Under the pieces are notes generated by a model. That model saw only the letters and a list, made by a program, of their open reading frames with translations. It did no database searches and was not told the origin of the DNA. From contig QCHT01000001.1 of the NCBI GenBank assembly GCA_003279445.1, positions 212,514 through 276,513 on the forward strand: a stretch of 64,000 bases of DNA. The letters run 5' to 3'. The DNA comes from Prochlorococcus sp. AG-402-G10 (GTDB lineage: Bacteria > Cyanobacteriota > Cyanobacteriia > PCC-6307 > Cyanobiaceae). The position numbers and the translations under genes are program-made. Of the stretch, positions 16,525-24,663 are shown piece after piece (position 1 is the stretch's first letter; every line of letters starts with the position of its first letter).

Positions 16525-17342
16525 AGAGCTTCGTAGAAGATTTATTGGGGGTAAGGATATCATTTAATAATTTCTTCCTGAATTTTCTTTTTATAATGTT
16601 CTACTTACTTTGGGGGCAATTTCTTCACAAAGTAAATCTTTTATCTAGCTATGAGTGGACTAATAACTCTAATTCTTTAACCATGTACCACATACTGTCA
16701 TCTATTATTTGTTTTATTCCATTCTTTATACTATGGAAATGGTATAAATCATGGAATAGATTAATTTCAAATACTAAAAGTATTTCTATAAAGGAGGAAA
16801 CCTTATCAATTAGTAAATACATAGCGTATTTATTATTAATTCTCACGATTATTTACCTAATATTTATATTTTCTATCAAATATCTTATAGATAATTATAT
16901 TAATCTTGATTATTCTAACACTTCTTCATATCTTTCTTACTTAAGAGAATATATTTTTAATCCGTATTTCCTGTTGATTTATATTCTTATAGCATTATTT
17001 TCTCTTGTTAGTAGGAATAGTAGATTTTTACTTATTTTAAATAGTATTCCTTTATATATAATTTTAACACTATATATTTTTAAGATAGATTACTTGAACC
17101 TTAGTTCAGTAAACTCTATAAATGGATTTATTTTTAGTCAAGATAGAATATATATATGTCTAATACTAATCTTTGCGTCTTTAAACAATTTGCTATGCGC
17201 TTTACTTAACTATATGATATTTGGAACAGGATTGTCAGATTTAAATTGTAATTACTTTAATCACTACAATTATAATTATATTAAGACCTTATTACAATTG
17301 ACAATATTTTCTTTTGGATTGGCTTTCGGAATCTCTAGTTAA
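16521..17342 (+). CDS. hypothetical polytopic membrane protein coupled to FtsH-like gene
   Basis: I do not recognise this 273-residue protein. It has about seven hydrophobic segments (near residues 18-38, 55-73, 97-120, 145-163, 170-190, 210-232 and 252-270) with short loops rich in Asn, Ser, Tyr and Lys. It is markedly richer in A+T than its neighbours. Its ATG overlaps the stop codon of the FtsH-like gene (ATGA, 16521-16524), so translation is probably coupled and the two products may work together. The start is well supported by the overlap; the function is unknown. Confidence 0.72.
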   Translation: MKSFVEDLLGVRISFNNFFLNFLFIMFYLLWGQFLHKVNLLSSYEWTNNSNSLTMYHILSSIICFIPFFILWKWYKSWNRLISNTKSISIKEETLSISKYIAYLLLILTIIYLIFIFSIKYLIDNYINLDYSNTSSYLSYLREYIFNPYFLLIYILIALFSLVSRNSRFLLILNSIPLYIILTLYIFKIDYLNLSSVNSINGFIFSQDRIYICLILIFASLNNLLCALLNYMIFGTGLSDLNCNYFNHYNYNYIKTLLQLTIFSFGLAFGISS

Positions 17343-17374
17343 CTTTAATTAAAAAATTGCTTGAGAAGCAGTAG

Positions 17375-17968
17375 TTACAGTGACGAAAAGTATTCCTTAC
17401 TTCCTTTTGGATCAGGTAGCATAGTTTTATCACCTGGCGTCCAGTTTGCTGGGCAGACTTGATCTGGGTTAGAAGCAACATACTGATATCCCTGCAATAC
17501 TCTTAATGTTTCATCTACATTTCTGCCTACTGGGGCCTTGTTAACTGTGCTATGCATTATTACACCCTCGGGATTTATTAGGAATAAACCTCTATCGGCC
17601 TCTCCATCATCATTAAGGACATTATAAGCACTTGCTATTTCCCTTTTTAGATCTGAGATTAATGGATATGTAATGTCTCCTATACCTCCTCTATTTCTAG
17701 GAGTTTGTATCCAAGCAAGGTGACAATGGACACTATCTACAGAGACTCCAAGAACTTCTGTGTTTTTTGAGGAGAAATCACTGAATCTATCACTAAAAGC
17801 AGTTATTTCTGTTGGACAGACAAAGGTAAAATCTAAGGGATAGAAAAACAAAACTACCCATTTCCCTCTGTAATCAGATAGGCTGATCTCCTTGAACTCT
17901 TGGTCTATTACTGCTTCTGCAGTGAAAACTGGTGCCTCTTGGCCAACTCTTAAACACCCTTCTGTCAT
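17375..17968 (-). CDS. typical 2-Cys peroxiredoxin (AhpC/TSA family)
   Basis: The enzyme reduces hydrogen peroxide and alkyl peroxides in the cytoplasm using thioredoxin-type donors. The peroxidatic Cys51 lies in [17 protein letters not shown] and the resolving Cys172 in [17 protein letters not shown], the pair that defines typical 2-Cys enzymes. The length of 197 residues is standard, and the C-terminus has the YF motif (KEYFSSL) linked to sensitivity to over-oxidation. It stands alone, convergent with the membrane protein gene upstream in the window, with its ATG at 17966-17968. Confidence 0.95.
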   Translation of the reverse strand: MTEGCLRVGQEAPVFTAEAVIDQEFKEISLSDYRGKWVVLFFYPLDFTFVCPTEITAFSDRFSDFSSKNTEVLGVSVDSVHCHLAWIQTPRNRGGIGDITYPLISDLKREIASAYNVLNDDGEADRGLFLINPEGVIMHSTVNKAPVGRNVDETLRVLQGYQYVASNPDQVCPANWTPGDKTMLPDPKGSKEYFSSL

Positions 17969-18098
17969 GATCGATAATTTAATTTAATGAATTTTAGGTC
18001 TGTTTGAATTTTATCTACAAACCATTTATAATTTAACATAGATAATAAATGAGTGTGGTGTCAAAGTTGAATACACCTGCTCTTCTAATTTCTAACGC

Positions 18099-18257
18099 AT
18101 GAGTCAAACAAAATGGGACATGTCAGTCCTGAGAAAATTTAATTCAACCTCCCATACTCGAATTATCTCATTTCTTAAAAATGAACTTATAAAGCATCCA
18201 CTACCAAGAGCTGATAAAAACCTTACTAATACCAACAAGGATAAAATAATATCATAG
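18099..18257 (+). CDS. small conserved-looking protein, function unknown
   Basis: A 52-codon frame encodes MSQTKWDMSVLRKFNSTSHT, then a helix-like segment RIISFLKNELIKHPLPRADK and a polar tail. The WDMSVLRKF and NELIKHPLPR segments recall a small conserved picocyanobacterial protein I have seen, but I cannot name it. It fills the otherwise empty gap between the peroxiredoxin gene and tRNA-Met. A 17-codon frame (18049-18102) just upstream ends in an ATGA overlap with this start. No clear ribosome-binding site is seen. Confidence 0.55.
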   Translation: MSQTKWDMSVLRKFNSTSHTRIISFLKNELIKHPLPRADKNLTNTNKDKIIS

Positions 18258-18374
18258 GATATTATTTTTACATAGCAAAAAAATAAAGGCATCATATATT
18301 TTTTCCATATTCACAATAAAAATAAAGAAATTTTGCTGGTTATACCTTCTAAGAAGATAATATAATTATAAAAT

Positions 18375-18447
18375 GTCAGTGGAGAGACTTGAACTCTCGA
18401 CCTCAGCGTTATGAATGCTGTGCTCTAACCGGCTGAGCTACACTGAC
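18375..18447 (-). tRNA. tRNA-Met (anticodon CAT)
   Basis: Read on the minus strand, the sequence folds as a full cloverleaf of 73 bases. It has a 7-bp acceptor stem (GTCAGTG with CACTGAC), D stem GCTC/GAGC, a T arm GAGAG-TTCAAGT-CTCTC and an anticodon loop TTCATAA giving CAT. No CCA is encoded. CAT could be elongator Met, or Ile if the first base is modified to lysidine; the non-initiator acceptor pairing argues against the initiator. The anticodon stem has an A-C mismatch next to the loop. Confidence 0.93.
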
Positions 18448-18665
18448 AGGTGTTACCAATATATAATAAACCAGAGTTGAAATTATTCCAAGTACTTCAT
18501 CAGCTTCTTCTGTATAAAACATATTCATCCAATTATAAGCCTTTAATACTGACAACTTCTATATAGGTATGTTAGAAAAAAGTTAGATAATCATCGTAGT
18601 AAAAAGGATACCTCTAGCAAAAATTCTATACAAAAGAATTTATGGAACAAAAAAAGACCTCTCTG

Positions 18666-19160
18666 TTAATCCCTACAAGATAGGTAAGCATTAAAGATAG
18701 CAATTCCACAAGCAACTGCTATGTTTAGGCTCCTTACGCCTTTTTTGTCTTCCTTATTGGCTATTCCAGGCATAGGAATTGTACAGATCGTATGACATTT
18801 ATCCCTAATTGATTGCGGTAAACCTGTATCCTCTCTCCCGAATAATAAGCAATCGTCATTAGTAAATTTAAATTGACTAATGTCTATTCCATCTTTCTTA
18901 CTAAAACCTATGATCCTAGAATTTGAATTGTATTTCTTATATAATTCGAAATTTTCATGTAGATTTAAATCTATATTTTTCCAGTAGTCTAAGCCGGCTC
19001 TCCTAAGATATTTGTCTTCAATTGAAAAACCTAGGGGCTTAATCAGATCAAGAGGAAGATTGTAAGCGAGGCATGTTCTACCAATGTTTCCTGTATTCTG
19101 AGGAATTCTTGGTTCAAAAATTCCTACTCTAAAACTTCTTGTTGATAAGGGTTTATTCAT
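18666..19160 (-). CDS. trmL: tRNA (cytidine/uridine-2'-O-)-methyltransferase, TrmL (SPOUT)
   Basis: TrmL methylates the 2'-O of the wobble base 34 of certain leucine tRNAs, using S-adenosylmethionine. The 164-residue protein has the SPOUT-family motifs: VGIFEPRIPQNTGNIGRTCL at the N-terminus (motif 1), LLFGREDTGLPQSI (motif 2) and IPMPGIANKEDKKGVRSLN (motif 3, with the knot-forming SLNIAVACGIA). The length fits TrmL/YibK. It overlaps the end of cobU by 4 bases and probably shares its transcript. Confidence 0.9.
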   Translation of the reverse strand: MNKPLSTRSFRVGIFEPRIPQNTGNIGRTCLAYNLPLDLIKPLGFSIEDKYLRRAGLDYWKNIDLNLHENFELYKKYNSNSRIIGFSKKDGIDISQFKFTNDDCLLFGREDTGLPQSIRDKCHTICTIPMPGIANKEDKKGVRSLNIAVACGIAIFNAYLSCRD

Positions 19161-19699
19161 ATAGGAACACTATTTTGAGTAAGATTGATTGCTCGTCCAT
19201 GTATAACTAGCCAGGATTGTTTAGCAATTGAATCTACCTTATTTATAGTTGACCCAAGTCTATCTATAAACAAGTTACCAATAATAGTTGGAGGACATAC
19301 TCCCCATCCAACTTCCTCAGCTACTAACACAACTAGACCATCAAAGGACTGTATGGCTTTAATTGTATCTTGAAGAAGTATAATCCAATTTTCTTCAGAT
19401 AATTCAAGATAGGCATTAACAAAACCCCCAATTGAATCGATTAAAAGAGTACCATTACTATTTATTTTTGCTATTACTGATATGATATTTGTAGACTCTA
19501 TTGTTTTCCAAGTAAATGGCCTGGACTTACGATGTTTTATAATTCTATTCTCCCAAGACTTTGTACCATCATTTAATATTCCAGTAGCTAAATAGGTTAC
19601 ATCATTCTTATTTGCTAACATTTTTTCTGCAAATTTACTCTTACCACTTTTGACATGTCCGGATACTAAAATAATACCTTTGGAAAAATTACTAACCAC
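19157..19699 (-). CDS. cobU: adenosylcobinamide kinase / adenosylcobinamide-phosphate guanylyltransferase
   Basis: CobU phosphorylates adenosylcobinamide and attaches GMP, activating it for lower-ligand addition late in cobalamin (in picocyanobacteria, pseudocobalamin) synthesis. The P-loop is visible at the start as ILVSGHVKSGKSKFAEKML. The IENRIIKHRKSRPFTW-like segment (WENRIIKHRKSRPFTWKTIE) holds the guanylylated His, and VLVAEEVGWGVCPPTIIGN is the signature of the C-terminal half. The length of 180 residues is normal. The gene starts at ATG 19697-19699, 15 bases after the preceding gene's stop, and overlaps trmL. Confidence 0.92.
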   Translation of the reverse strand: MVSNFSKGIILVSGHVKSGKSKFAEKMLANKNDVTYLATGILNDGTKSWENRIIKHRKSRPFTWKTIESTNIISVIAKINSNGTLLIDSIGGFVNAYLELSEENWIILLQDTIKAIQSFDGLVVLVAEEVGWGVCPPTIIGNLFIDRLGSTINKVDSIAKQSWLVIHGRAINLTQNSVPI

Positions 19700-19714
19700 C
19701 TTAAAGATATAGAT

Positions 19715-20086
19715 TTATTTTGAGAAAAACCACCAAGTAGCTAATGGCGCAGCAATAGCAATTATAAGAACACCTATAACCAATGGGATAGCCATCGATC
19801 TACCTAATTCCTTTTTCCTCATAACATTAAAATTAGGGTCTGTTATAGGAGCTGTAAGCGAGGTTGACTCCTTAACCTCATAGTTAAGAGCTGCAAAAGG
19901 CATTGAAATTGAATGGAACTGATTGAATTTTATTGTCGCTGATATAGCACTTGAGGGTTTAGCTAAAACAAGGCAAGCCATAAGAGACAAAGAAATACAA
20001 AATATTTGGAGATTTCTTCTTATCACAGTTAATAAAAAATAATTTCTACTACTTTGGCATTTTTTGCTTACTTTGTCTATAATCAT
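19715..20086 (-). CDS. hypothetical protein with C-terminal membrane anchor
   Basis: I do not recognise this 123-residue protein. It has a basic N-terminus followed by a hydrophobic stretch (FCISLSLMACLVLAKPSSAIS) that could be a signal peptide ending at an AXA-like site. A polar middle follows, and then a second hydrophobic segment close to the end (MAIPLVIGVLIIAIAAPLAT). The conserved-looking C-terminal 35 residues start with MRKKELGRS, so a shorter form from that Met is possible. It is probably in one transcript with cobU and trmL. Confidence 0.62.
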   Translation of the reverse strand: MIIDKVSKKCQSSRNYFLLTVIRRNLQIFCISLSLMACLVLAKPSSAISATIKFNQFHSISMPFAALNYEVKESTSLTAPITDPNFNVMRKKELGRSMAIPLVIGVLIIAIAAPLATWWFFSK

Positions 20087-20182
20087 TACAAACTAACTCA
20101 AACAATAGGATTATCAATCCTAAGGAAATTTAATTTCACTAATGCTTGAGCTTATAAATTAATCAAATCAAGCTATAAATAA

Positions 20183-20797
20183 ATGAATAATTCTTCTAAT
20201 ATATCAATTTTTATTGGCTTTATTATGTTGACTCTAAGCTTAGTCAATGCTATTACTATAAATGAGCTATCCCCAGCAATAATAAGAGCTGAGGTACTTT
20301 CTGCTTTAACATCAATTACTATTTTACTAATAGGTTTTCTACAAGAAATACCAACTCGTAAACAAAATAATAAGTTAACAATTAAAGGAAAAGAGGGCTT
20401 CTATATCTCAGATGAATTAACTCAGGAAGAAAAAAATGAATTAGCCTGGGGTACTCATATGATATTAACAGCAACAGCTTCTGTGACAGTACTAATATAT
20501 AATAAAGGTACAACTATATTGAGAAGAGGCATTATTTCCGAGGACATTTTTAAACCAGGTAAAATATGTTTATCTTCAACACAGAAATCAAAATATATAT
20601 CATTAGTAAGTACTAAGTTTTATCCTGGTAAGGCAGAGTTTGACCCCATTGTAAAGGATTTACCAGCTGTAATTGTTCTACCTATATCTTCAGACTGTTG
20701 GCTAATCGTAGGCGGGTGGTCAGAAAGGTGTTTTACAAAATCAGATGAAATTTGGCTGGAAGGATGGTCAAAGAAGATATCTTCAATCTTTAAATAA
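20183..20797 (+). CDS. CCB2/CCB4-like cytochrome b6f heme-assembly factor (DUF2930)
   Basis: The 204-residue protein has two N-terminal membrane helices (about 5-24 and 38-56) joined by the conserved-looking link SPAIIRAEVLSALTSI, then a soluble domain of about 145 residues. This layout and the segments LPAVIVLPISSDCWLIVGGW and WLEGWSKKISSIF match what I recall of the cyanobacterial/plastid CCB2/CCB4 family, which helps attach heme ci to cytochrome b6. The family call is from memory. It is the only plus-strand gene between cobU and pheT and is convergent with lptC, 3 bases apart. Confidence 0.7.
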   Translation: MNNSSNISIFIGFIMLTLSLVNAITINELSPAIIRAEVLSALTSITILLIGFLQEIPTRKQNNKLTIKGKEGFYISDELTQEEKNELAWGTHMILTATASVTVLIYNKGTTILRRGIISEDIFKPGKICLSSTQKSKYISLVSTKFYPGKAEFDPIVKDLPAVIVLPISSDCWLIVGGWSERCFTKSDEIWLEGWSKKISSIFK

Positions 20798-20800
20798 TAA

Positions 20801-21448
20801 CTAATTATAAATGAATATTTTAGTTAAAACCTTACTTTCATTGTTGGTAAAGGTTATGGTATTAATATCACCATTCCACAAGGCATTCTCTGCTTGGATA
20901 CTTATTTTTGCTTTGTTGTGCAAGTTGGAATAATTATATTCATCAATCCCTGTAAACTTAACTATATTTTTTTTATGATTATAAATAGCCTTCTTTGCTA
21001 AAAAACGAGAGCCTTTGATCTTAGCTATTATATTTCCATCAACTGTTGCTTGCGCTAACTCCTTAAGCCAAATAATTCTCTCTGCTTTTATTGAAAAATC
21101 GTCATTCAGTAAGCTGATCATCTCAATTCCTGAATCTAGTAGAATTTTCTCTCCATTACCAGTTAGGTTAGAAGTATTAGATGTTAACTTATAAGTTGGC
21201 TTGTTACTTTGGAAAAAAATAACTAATGAATCCTTTGCTTTTATTGATTTATCTAGTTCATTTATTTTAGCCTTTTTAGTCTTAAATGTGAATTGCTTTA
21301 TTCCATTTTTATCTGCTTGTTCAACATATATATCCTTAAATTTAAAGGAGGAGTTTTCTTTATTATCAGGCTTTTTAGAACAGGATGATAATAAAATTAC
21401 AAGTAGAAAAAAGAAGCTTATACTTTTGTATTTTAGTAATTTATTCAT
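20801..21448 (-). CDS. lptC: LptC-like lipoprotein of lipopolysaccharide export
   Basis: The 215-residue protein begins with a lipoprotein signal (FFFLLVILLSSCSKKP, lipobox LSSC with Cys23). A beta-rich domain follows with the LptC/OstA pattern of repeated strands (FKFKDIYVEQADKNGIKQFT, NIIAKIKGSRFLAKKAIYNH). LptC joins the inner-membrane LptB2FG motor to the periplasmic bridge that carries lipopolysaccharide to the outer membrane. The ATG at 21446-21448 overlaps the 3' end of metG by 8 bases. The family is fairly clear; its exact partner genes are not in the window. Confidence 0.78.
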   Translation of the reverse strand: MNKLLKYKSISFFFLLVILLSSCSKKPDNKENSSFKFKDIYVEQADKNGIKQFTFKTKKAKINELDKSIKAKDSLVIFFQSNKPTYKLTSNTSNLTGNGEKILLDSGIEMISLLNDDFSIKAERIIWLKELAQATVDGNIIAKIKGSRFLAKKAIYNHKKNIVKFTGIDEYNYSNLHNKAKISIQAENALWNGDINTITFTNNESKVLTKIFIYN

Positions 21449-22976
21449 CTTCTAGTTTGACAAGAATTGGTGACGGTTTTGGTAAAGAGGTTGATTTTTT
21501 TAATTGGCCCCATTCAAGATCTATATTCCAGTTTAGATGATTATCATCATAAGATAATTGGTTTAAAATATCCTTGCTTAATTTTGGTATTATTGGATTA
21601 ATTAAAACCGCAAGAATTCTAATTGTTTCTAGGACATTATAAATGCAATATCCTACCCTTTGCTTGTTCTTGTCTTCTTTAATCAGCGTCCAAGGTTTAT
21701 TATCATTTAAATAAAGATTAGCTGATGATGCTAAATTTAGAATTGATGAACAAGCCTCCTTAAAAGATAAATTTTCAAGATTTTCCTTTACTTCTATTAT
21801 CGTATTAATTGATAGATTCTTCAAATACTCTTCATTTGAATCATAACTAAAATCGGGAACTTTGTTTGTAAACCATTTACGGCTCATGGATGATGTCCTG
21901 TTTAACAAATTTCCTATCGTATTTGCTAAATCATTGTTAACTAAGTCTATAAATCTTTTTTGTTGAAAATCTCCATCCTGTCCAAATCTAAAATCACTTA
22001 ATAAATACCATCTGATAGCATTTTCTCCATACTTATTTAGAAGCAGCTCAGGATCCAGGACATTACCTAACGACTTGCCCATCTTCTGGCCCTCTCTAGT
22101 TAAAAAACCATGCCCAAAAACTTTTGTAGGTAAATCCAAATCAGCTGAGAGTAACATTGCTGGCCAGTAAACGGCGTGGAATCGCAATATATCCTTTCCT
22201 ATAATGTGAATTTCTGGGGGCCAGCCAAAGTCATTTATATCGTCTAAATCAATTTCTTGCCCTTGTGGCAGGAGAGCAGAAATATATCCTAGAAGTGCAT
22301 CAAACCAAACATAAAAGGTGTGTCCATCGTAACCTGGAACTGGTATTCCCCACTCTAGGTTTAATCTTGAGATTGAAAAATCTTTTAGACCCTTGGAAAC
22401 AAAATTAATAATTTCATTCCTTCTTGATTTGGGTTGGATAAATTCTGGATTTTGTAATAAATTCTCAATTTGAGTCTGATAATTTGAGAGACAAAAAAAT
22501 AAATTCTCTTCATCTCTCCATTCAAGTTCTTTTAGGTGAATAGGGCAAAGGGGATTGCTCGCGTCCTTTGACTCTTCCTTATATTCCTCGCAACCAATGC
22601 AATACCAGCCTTTTTGATTTCCTATGCGGATATCTCCTTTAGACTGAACTCGTTGAAAAAATTGTTCAACCAATTTTTGATGATGGGGATCGGTGGTCCT
22701 AATAAAATAATCATTAGATATTGACCACTTCTCCCATAGGGATTTATATTTTTGAGATATTGTATTGCAGTGGTTTATAGGGGTTGTTTTATTTGATGCA
22801 GCTGTTCTCTGTATTTTTTGACCGTGTTCATCCACGCCTGTAATAAACATTACTTTATTTCCATTTAACCTCTGAAACCTTGCGTAGGCATCTGAAGCAA
22901 TTGTTGTGTATGTACTACCAAGGTGTGGTTTATCATTAACATAATATAAGGGTGTGGTAATCGTTATATTTGACAT
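21441..22976 (-). CDS. metG: methionyl-tRNA synthetase
   Basis: This is a class I aminoacyl-tRNA synthetase that charges tRNA-Met. The HIGH-type motif is PHLGSTYTTIASD, the KMSKS-type motif is GQKMGKSLGN, and the zinc knuckle is CIGCEEYKEE with CPIH. The length of 511 residues corresponds to a MetRS without the C-terminal EMAP-like tRNA-binding domain. I chose ATG 22974-22976 (MSNITITTPLYY). The frame stays open 41 codons further upstream, but that part is not MetRS-like and runs into the preceding RNase gene. It overlaps lptC by 8 bases. Confidence 0.95.
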   Translation of the reverse strand: MSNITITTPLYYVNDKPHLGSTYTTIASDAYARFQRLNGNKVMFITGVDEHGQKIQRTAASNKTTPINHCNTISQKYKSLWEKWSISNDYFIRTTDPHHQKLVEQFFQRVQSKGDIRIGNQKGWYCIGCEEYKEESKDASNPLCPIHLKELEWRDEENLFFCLSNYQTQIENLLQNPEFIQPKSRRNEIINFVSKGLKDFSISRLNLEWGIPVPGYDGHTFYVWFDALLGYISALLPQGQEIDLDDINDFGWPPEIHIIGKDILRFHAVYWPAMLLSADLDLPTKVFGHGFLTREGQKMGKSLGNVLDPELLLNKYGENAIRWYLLSDFRFGQDGDFQQKRFIDLVNNDLANTIGNLLNRTSSMSRKWFTNKVPDFSYDSNEEYLKNLSINTIIEVKENLENLSFKEACSSILNLASSANLYLNDNKPWTLIKEDKNKQRVGYCIYNVLETIRILAVLINPIIPKLSKDILNQLSYDDNHLNWNIDLEWGQLKKSTSLPKPSPILVKLEDE

Positions 22977-23046
22977 TTTTTTGTTTACAGCCTCTATTGG
23001 GAAGCTTAATTTTTTCTTGTATATATTATATAGTAGATATAGATTA

Positions 23047-24270
23047 TTAACAATACAGTCTAGTAAGAAGAACTTCGTGTTCAGTATTGATAGATTCAAC
23101 AGAAAGTTTAAATTTATTTCCTAACTCTAGGCTTTCGTCAATATCTAACTGACAAATCATATCAACACTAAGATCACAAAAATATATTAAAGCAATTGAT
23201 TTTTTTTTATTAAGCCATTGCATAAAAATCACGGTCCAATACGTCTGATTATTTAGCGTGATCCAATTTAACAAGCTTCTTCTCTTATCATTCCTAAAAA
23301 TTATAATATTTTCTCTTTGCTTTTTTTTAAAAGAGTTAATTCTACTACCTATGAATTCTATATCTAGGAGATCTTCATTATTAATGTGCCTAATTAATTG
23401 GCATTGAGTAAGATAATCTAGATATCTTCTTAATGGAGAGGTAGCTTGTACATATCCTCCTAGACCAAGACTATTATGGCCCATTGATTTCATATTTATA
23501 GTAGTCTTTTGCAGGGATTTCCTTAAAAGAAAATTTTTTATATGTAAGTTTGATCCTTCCATAACTTGGTTAAATTTTGACTTGTCTATTTTTGATTGAT
23601 TTCTGTAAGGAACTGGTATATTTCTATCTTTACAATATTTTGCTACAAATTCCCCATATATAATCATTGATTCACTAACTAAGTCCCTAGCTGGTGTTTT
23701 ACAGCGTTGTGAAAAAATATATTCAGTATTAATTTTTGAAATATAGCCTTCAGGTTCTGATATTGTTATAGCACCATTTTTGTGCCGCTCTAGTGAATGC
23801 TTCTTAGTAATTCTTTCTATAGCTAATAATTCCGACTCTTCTCCTGGCTGATAATCAAGAATTTCATCTGCATCTTCGTAAGAAAGAGCATATCGAGGAC
23901 GTATAATAGCTTTATGAAAGCTATATTTTTTAATAATTAATTTTTCATCAAGTTCAATTTTAAGACTTAAAACTATACGATTCTCTCCCGACAATAGACT
24001 TAGATTGTTTTGAATTAGTAGAGGAGGAAACATATATTCAGTCTTCTCTACCATATATATAGTAGAGGCTTTTGCAAGGGCCTCTTTTGCTACTCTAGAA
24101 TTAATATCTATAGAAATAGCTGGACAAGCTATATGGATCCAAAATATATGATTGGATGATATATATTCATAAGAAATAGCATCATCTATTTCATGAGCAC
24201 CAATATCATCTATGGTATAAGTTTTTAAATATGTTAGGTCTAGATAGTCTTTATATAAAGAATAATTCAA
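23047..24270 (-). CDS. short RNase II-type exoribonuclease (RNB domain)
   Basis: The 407 residues are mostly an RNB catalytic domain. The acidic cluster is present as YTIDDIGAHEIDDAIS (Asp21, Glu27, Asp29, Asp30; one Asp conservatively replaced by Glu), and the Arg motif as ATSPLRRYLDYL (Arg281, Arg282). There is no N-terminal cold-shock domain, and the last 70 residues are at best a degenerate S1 domain. It should degrade RNA 3'-5'. The start is unclear: TTG at 24268-24270 is the best codon, but the frame is open back to the rpsR stop 44 codons upstream, and the TTG lies in a strong hairpin. It is downstream of rpmG and rpsR. Confidence 0.85.
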   Translation of the reverse strand: MNYSLYKDYLDLTYLKTYTIDDIGAHEIDDAISYEYISSNHIFWIHIACPAISIDINSRVAKEALAKASTIYMVEKTEYMFPPLLIQNNLSLLSGENRIVLSLKIELDEKLIIKKYSFHKAIIRPRYALSYEDADEILDYQPGEESELLAIERITKKHSLERHKNGAITISEPEGYISKINTEYIFSQRCKTPARDLVSESMIIYGEFVAKYCKDRNIPVPYRNQSKIDKSKFNQVMEGSNLHIKNFLLRKSLQKTTINMKSMGHNSLGLGGYVQATSPLRRYLDYLTQCQLIRHINNEDLLDIEFIGSRINSFKKKQRENIIIFRNDKRRSLLNWITLNNQTYWTVIFMQWLNKKKSIALIYFCDLSVDMICQLDIDESLELGNKFKLSVESINTEHEVLLTRLYC

Positions 24271-24298
24271 AAGAATATCTTTATTCTTTTGAATTATT
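24249..24298. repeat. perfect 17-bp inverted repeat and adjoining palindrome at the RNase start
   Basis: Bases 24261-24277 (AATAATTCAAAAGAATA) are exactly complementary to 24282-24298, with a 4-base loop. Immediately beside it, 24249-24260 (CTTTATATAAAG) is a perfect 12-base palindrome. In the minus-strand transcript the long hairpin covers the TTG start of the RNase II-type gene. It could block initiation, act as an attenuator downstream of rpsR or be a ribonuclease-sensitive site. No T run follows, so a plain terminator is less likely. Confidence 0.75.
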
Positions 24299-24385
24299 TC
24301 ATCTATTTCGTTAAAAAATTCCTGATAATGATGACTTTTCTTGATAATAGGAAGTTTAAGGATATATAACCTATATCTATACCTC

Positions 24386-24400
24386 AGCTTCTGTGAAGCT
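24386..24400 (-). other. small hairpin just after rpsR stop
   Basis: On the minus strand AGCTTC-ACA-GAAGCT follows the rpsR TAG by 2 bases: a 6-bp stem with a 3-base loop and no T run. It may stabilise or delimit the rpsR mRNA end, since a second, longer hairpin lies about 90 bases further down. Confidence 0.4.
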
Positions 24401-24402
24401 AA

Positions 24403-24624
24403 CTAGCCATCAGAATTAACAAACGGTAGCAATGCAATTATCCTTGCTCTTTTAACAGCGGTTGTTAGATCTCTCTGTTGTTTTGCTGTAAGACCTGTTA
24501 AGCGTCTAGGCAAAATTTTCCCACGTTCCGTAATAAATTTCTTTAGGGTTTCTACGTCCTTATAATCAATAGGATCTCCTGGTTTGATTGGTGATAGTTT
24601 TTTCTTAAAGAAGGAAGTTGGCAT
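24403..24624 (-). CDS. rpsR: 30S ribosomal protein S18
   Basis: The 73-residue basic protein has the S18 core [20 protein letters not shown] and the rRNA-binding [22 protein letters not shown], ending [14 protein letters not shown]. Length and motifs are standard for cyanobacteria and plastids. The ATG is at 24622-24624, 39 bases after rpmG. Its TAG is in the same reading frame as the downstream RNase II-type gene, which has no intervening stop. Confidence 0.97.
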   Translation of the reverse strand: MPTSFFKKKLSPIKPGDPIDYKDVETLKKFITERGKILPRRLTGLTAKQQRDLTTAVKRARIIALLPFVNSDG

Positions 24625-24663
24625 TTTATTAAATTAAATTTTGAGTAATAAAGTTAAAGGTCT

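Noticed and set aside
18104..18295. 63-codon minus-strand frame opposite the small gene at 18099
   Set aside because: Its peptide is hydrophobic and Cys/Phe-rich without a family pattern, and the plus-strand frame looks more like a conserved protein.
22977..23099. 41-codon N-terminal extension of metG
   Set aside because: The extension is not MetRS-like and overlaps the RNase gene; the ATG at 22976 begins the conserved sequence.
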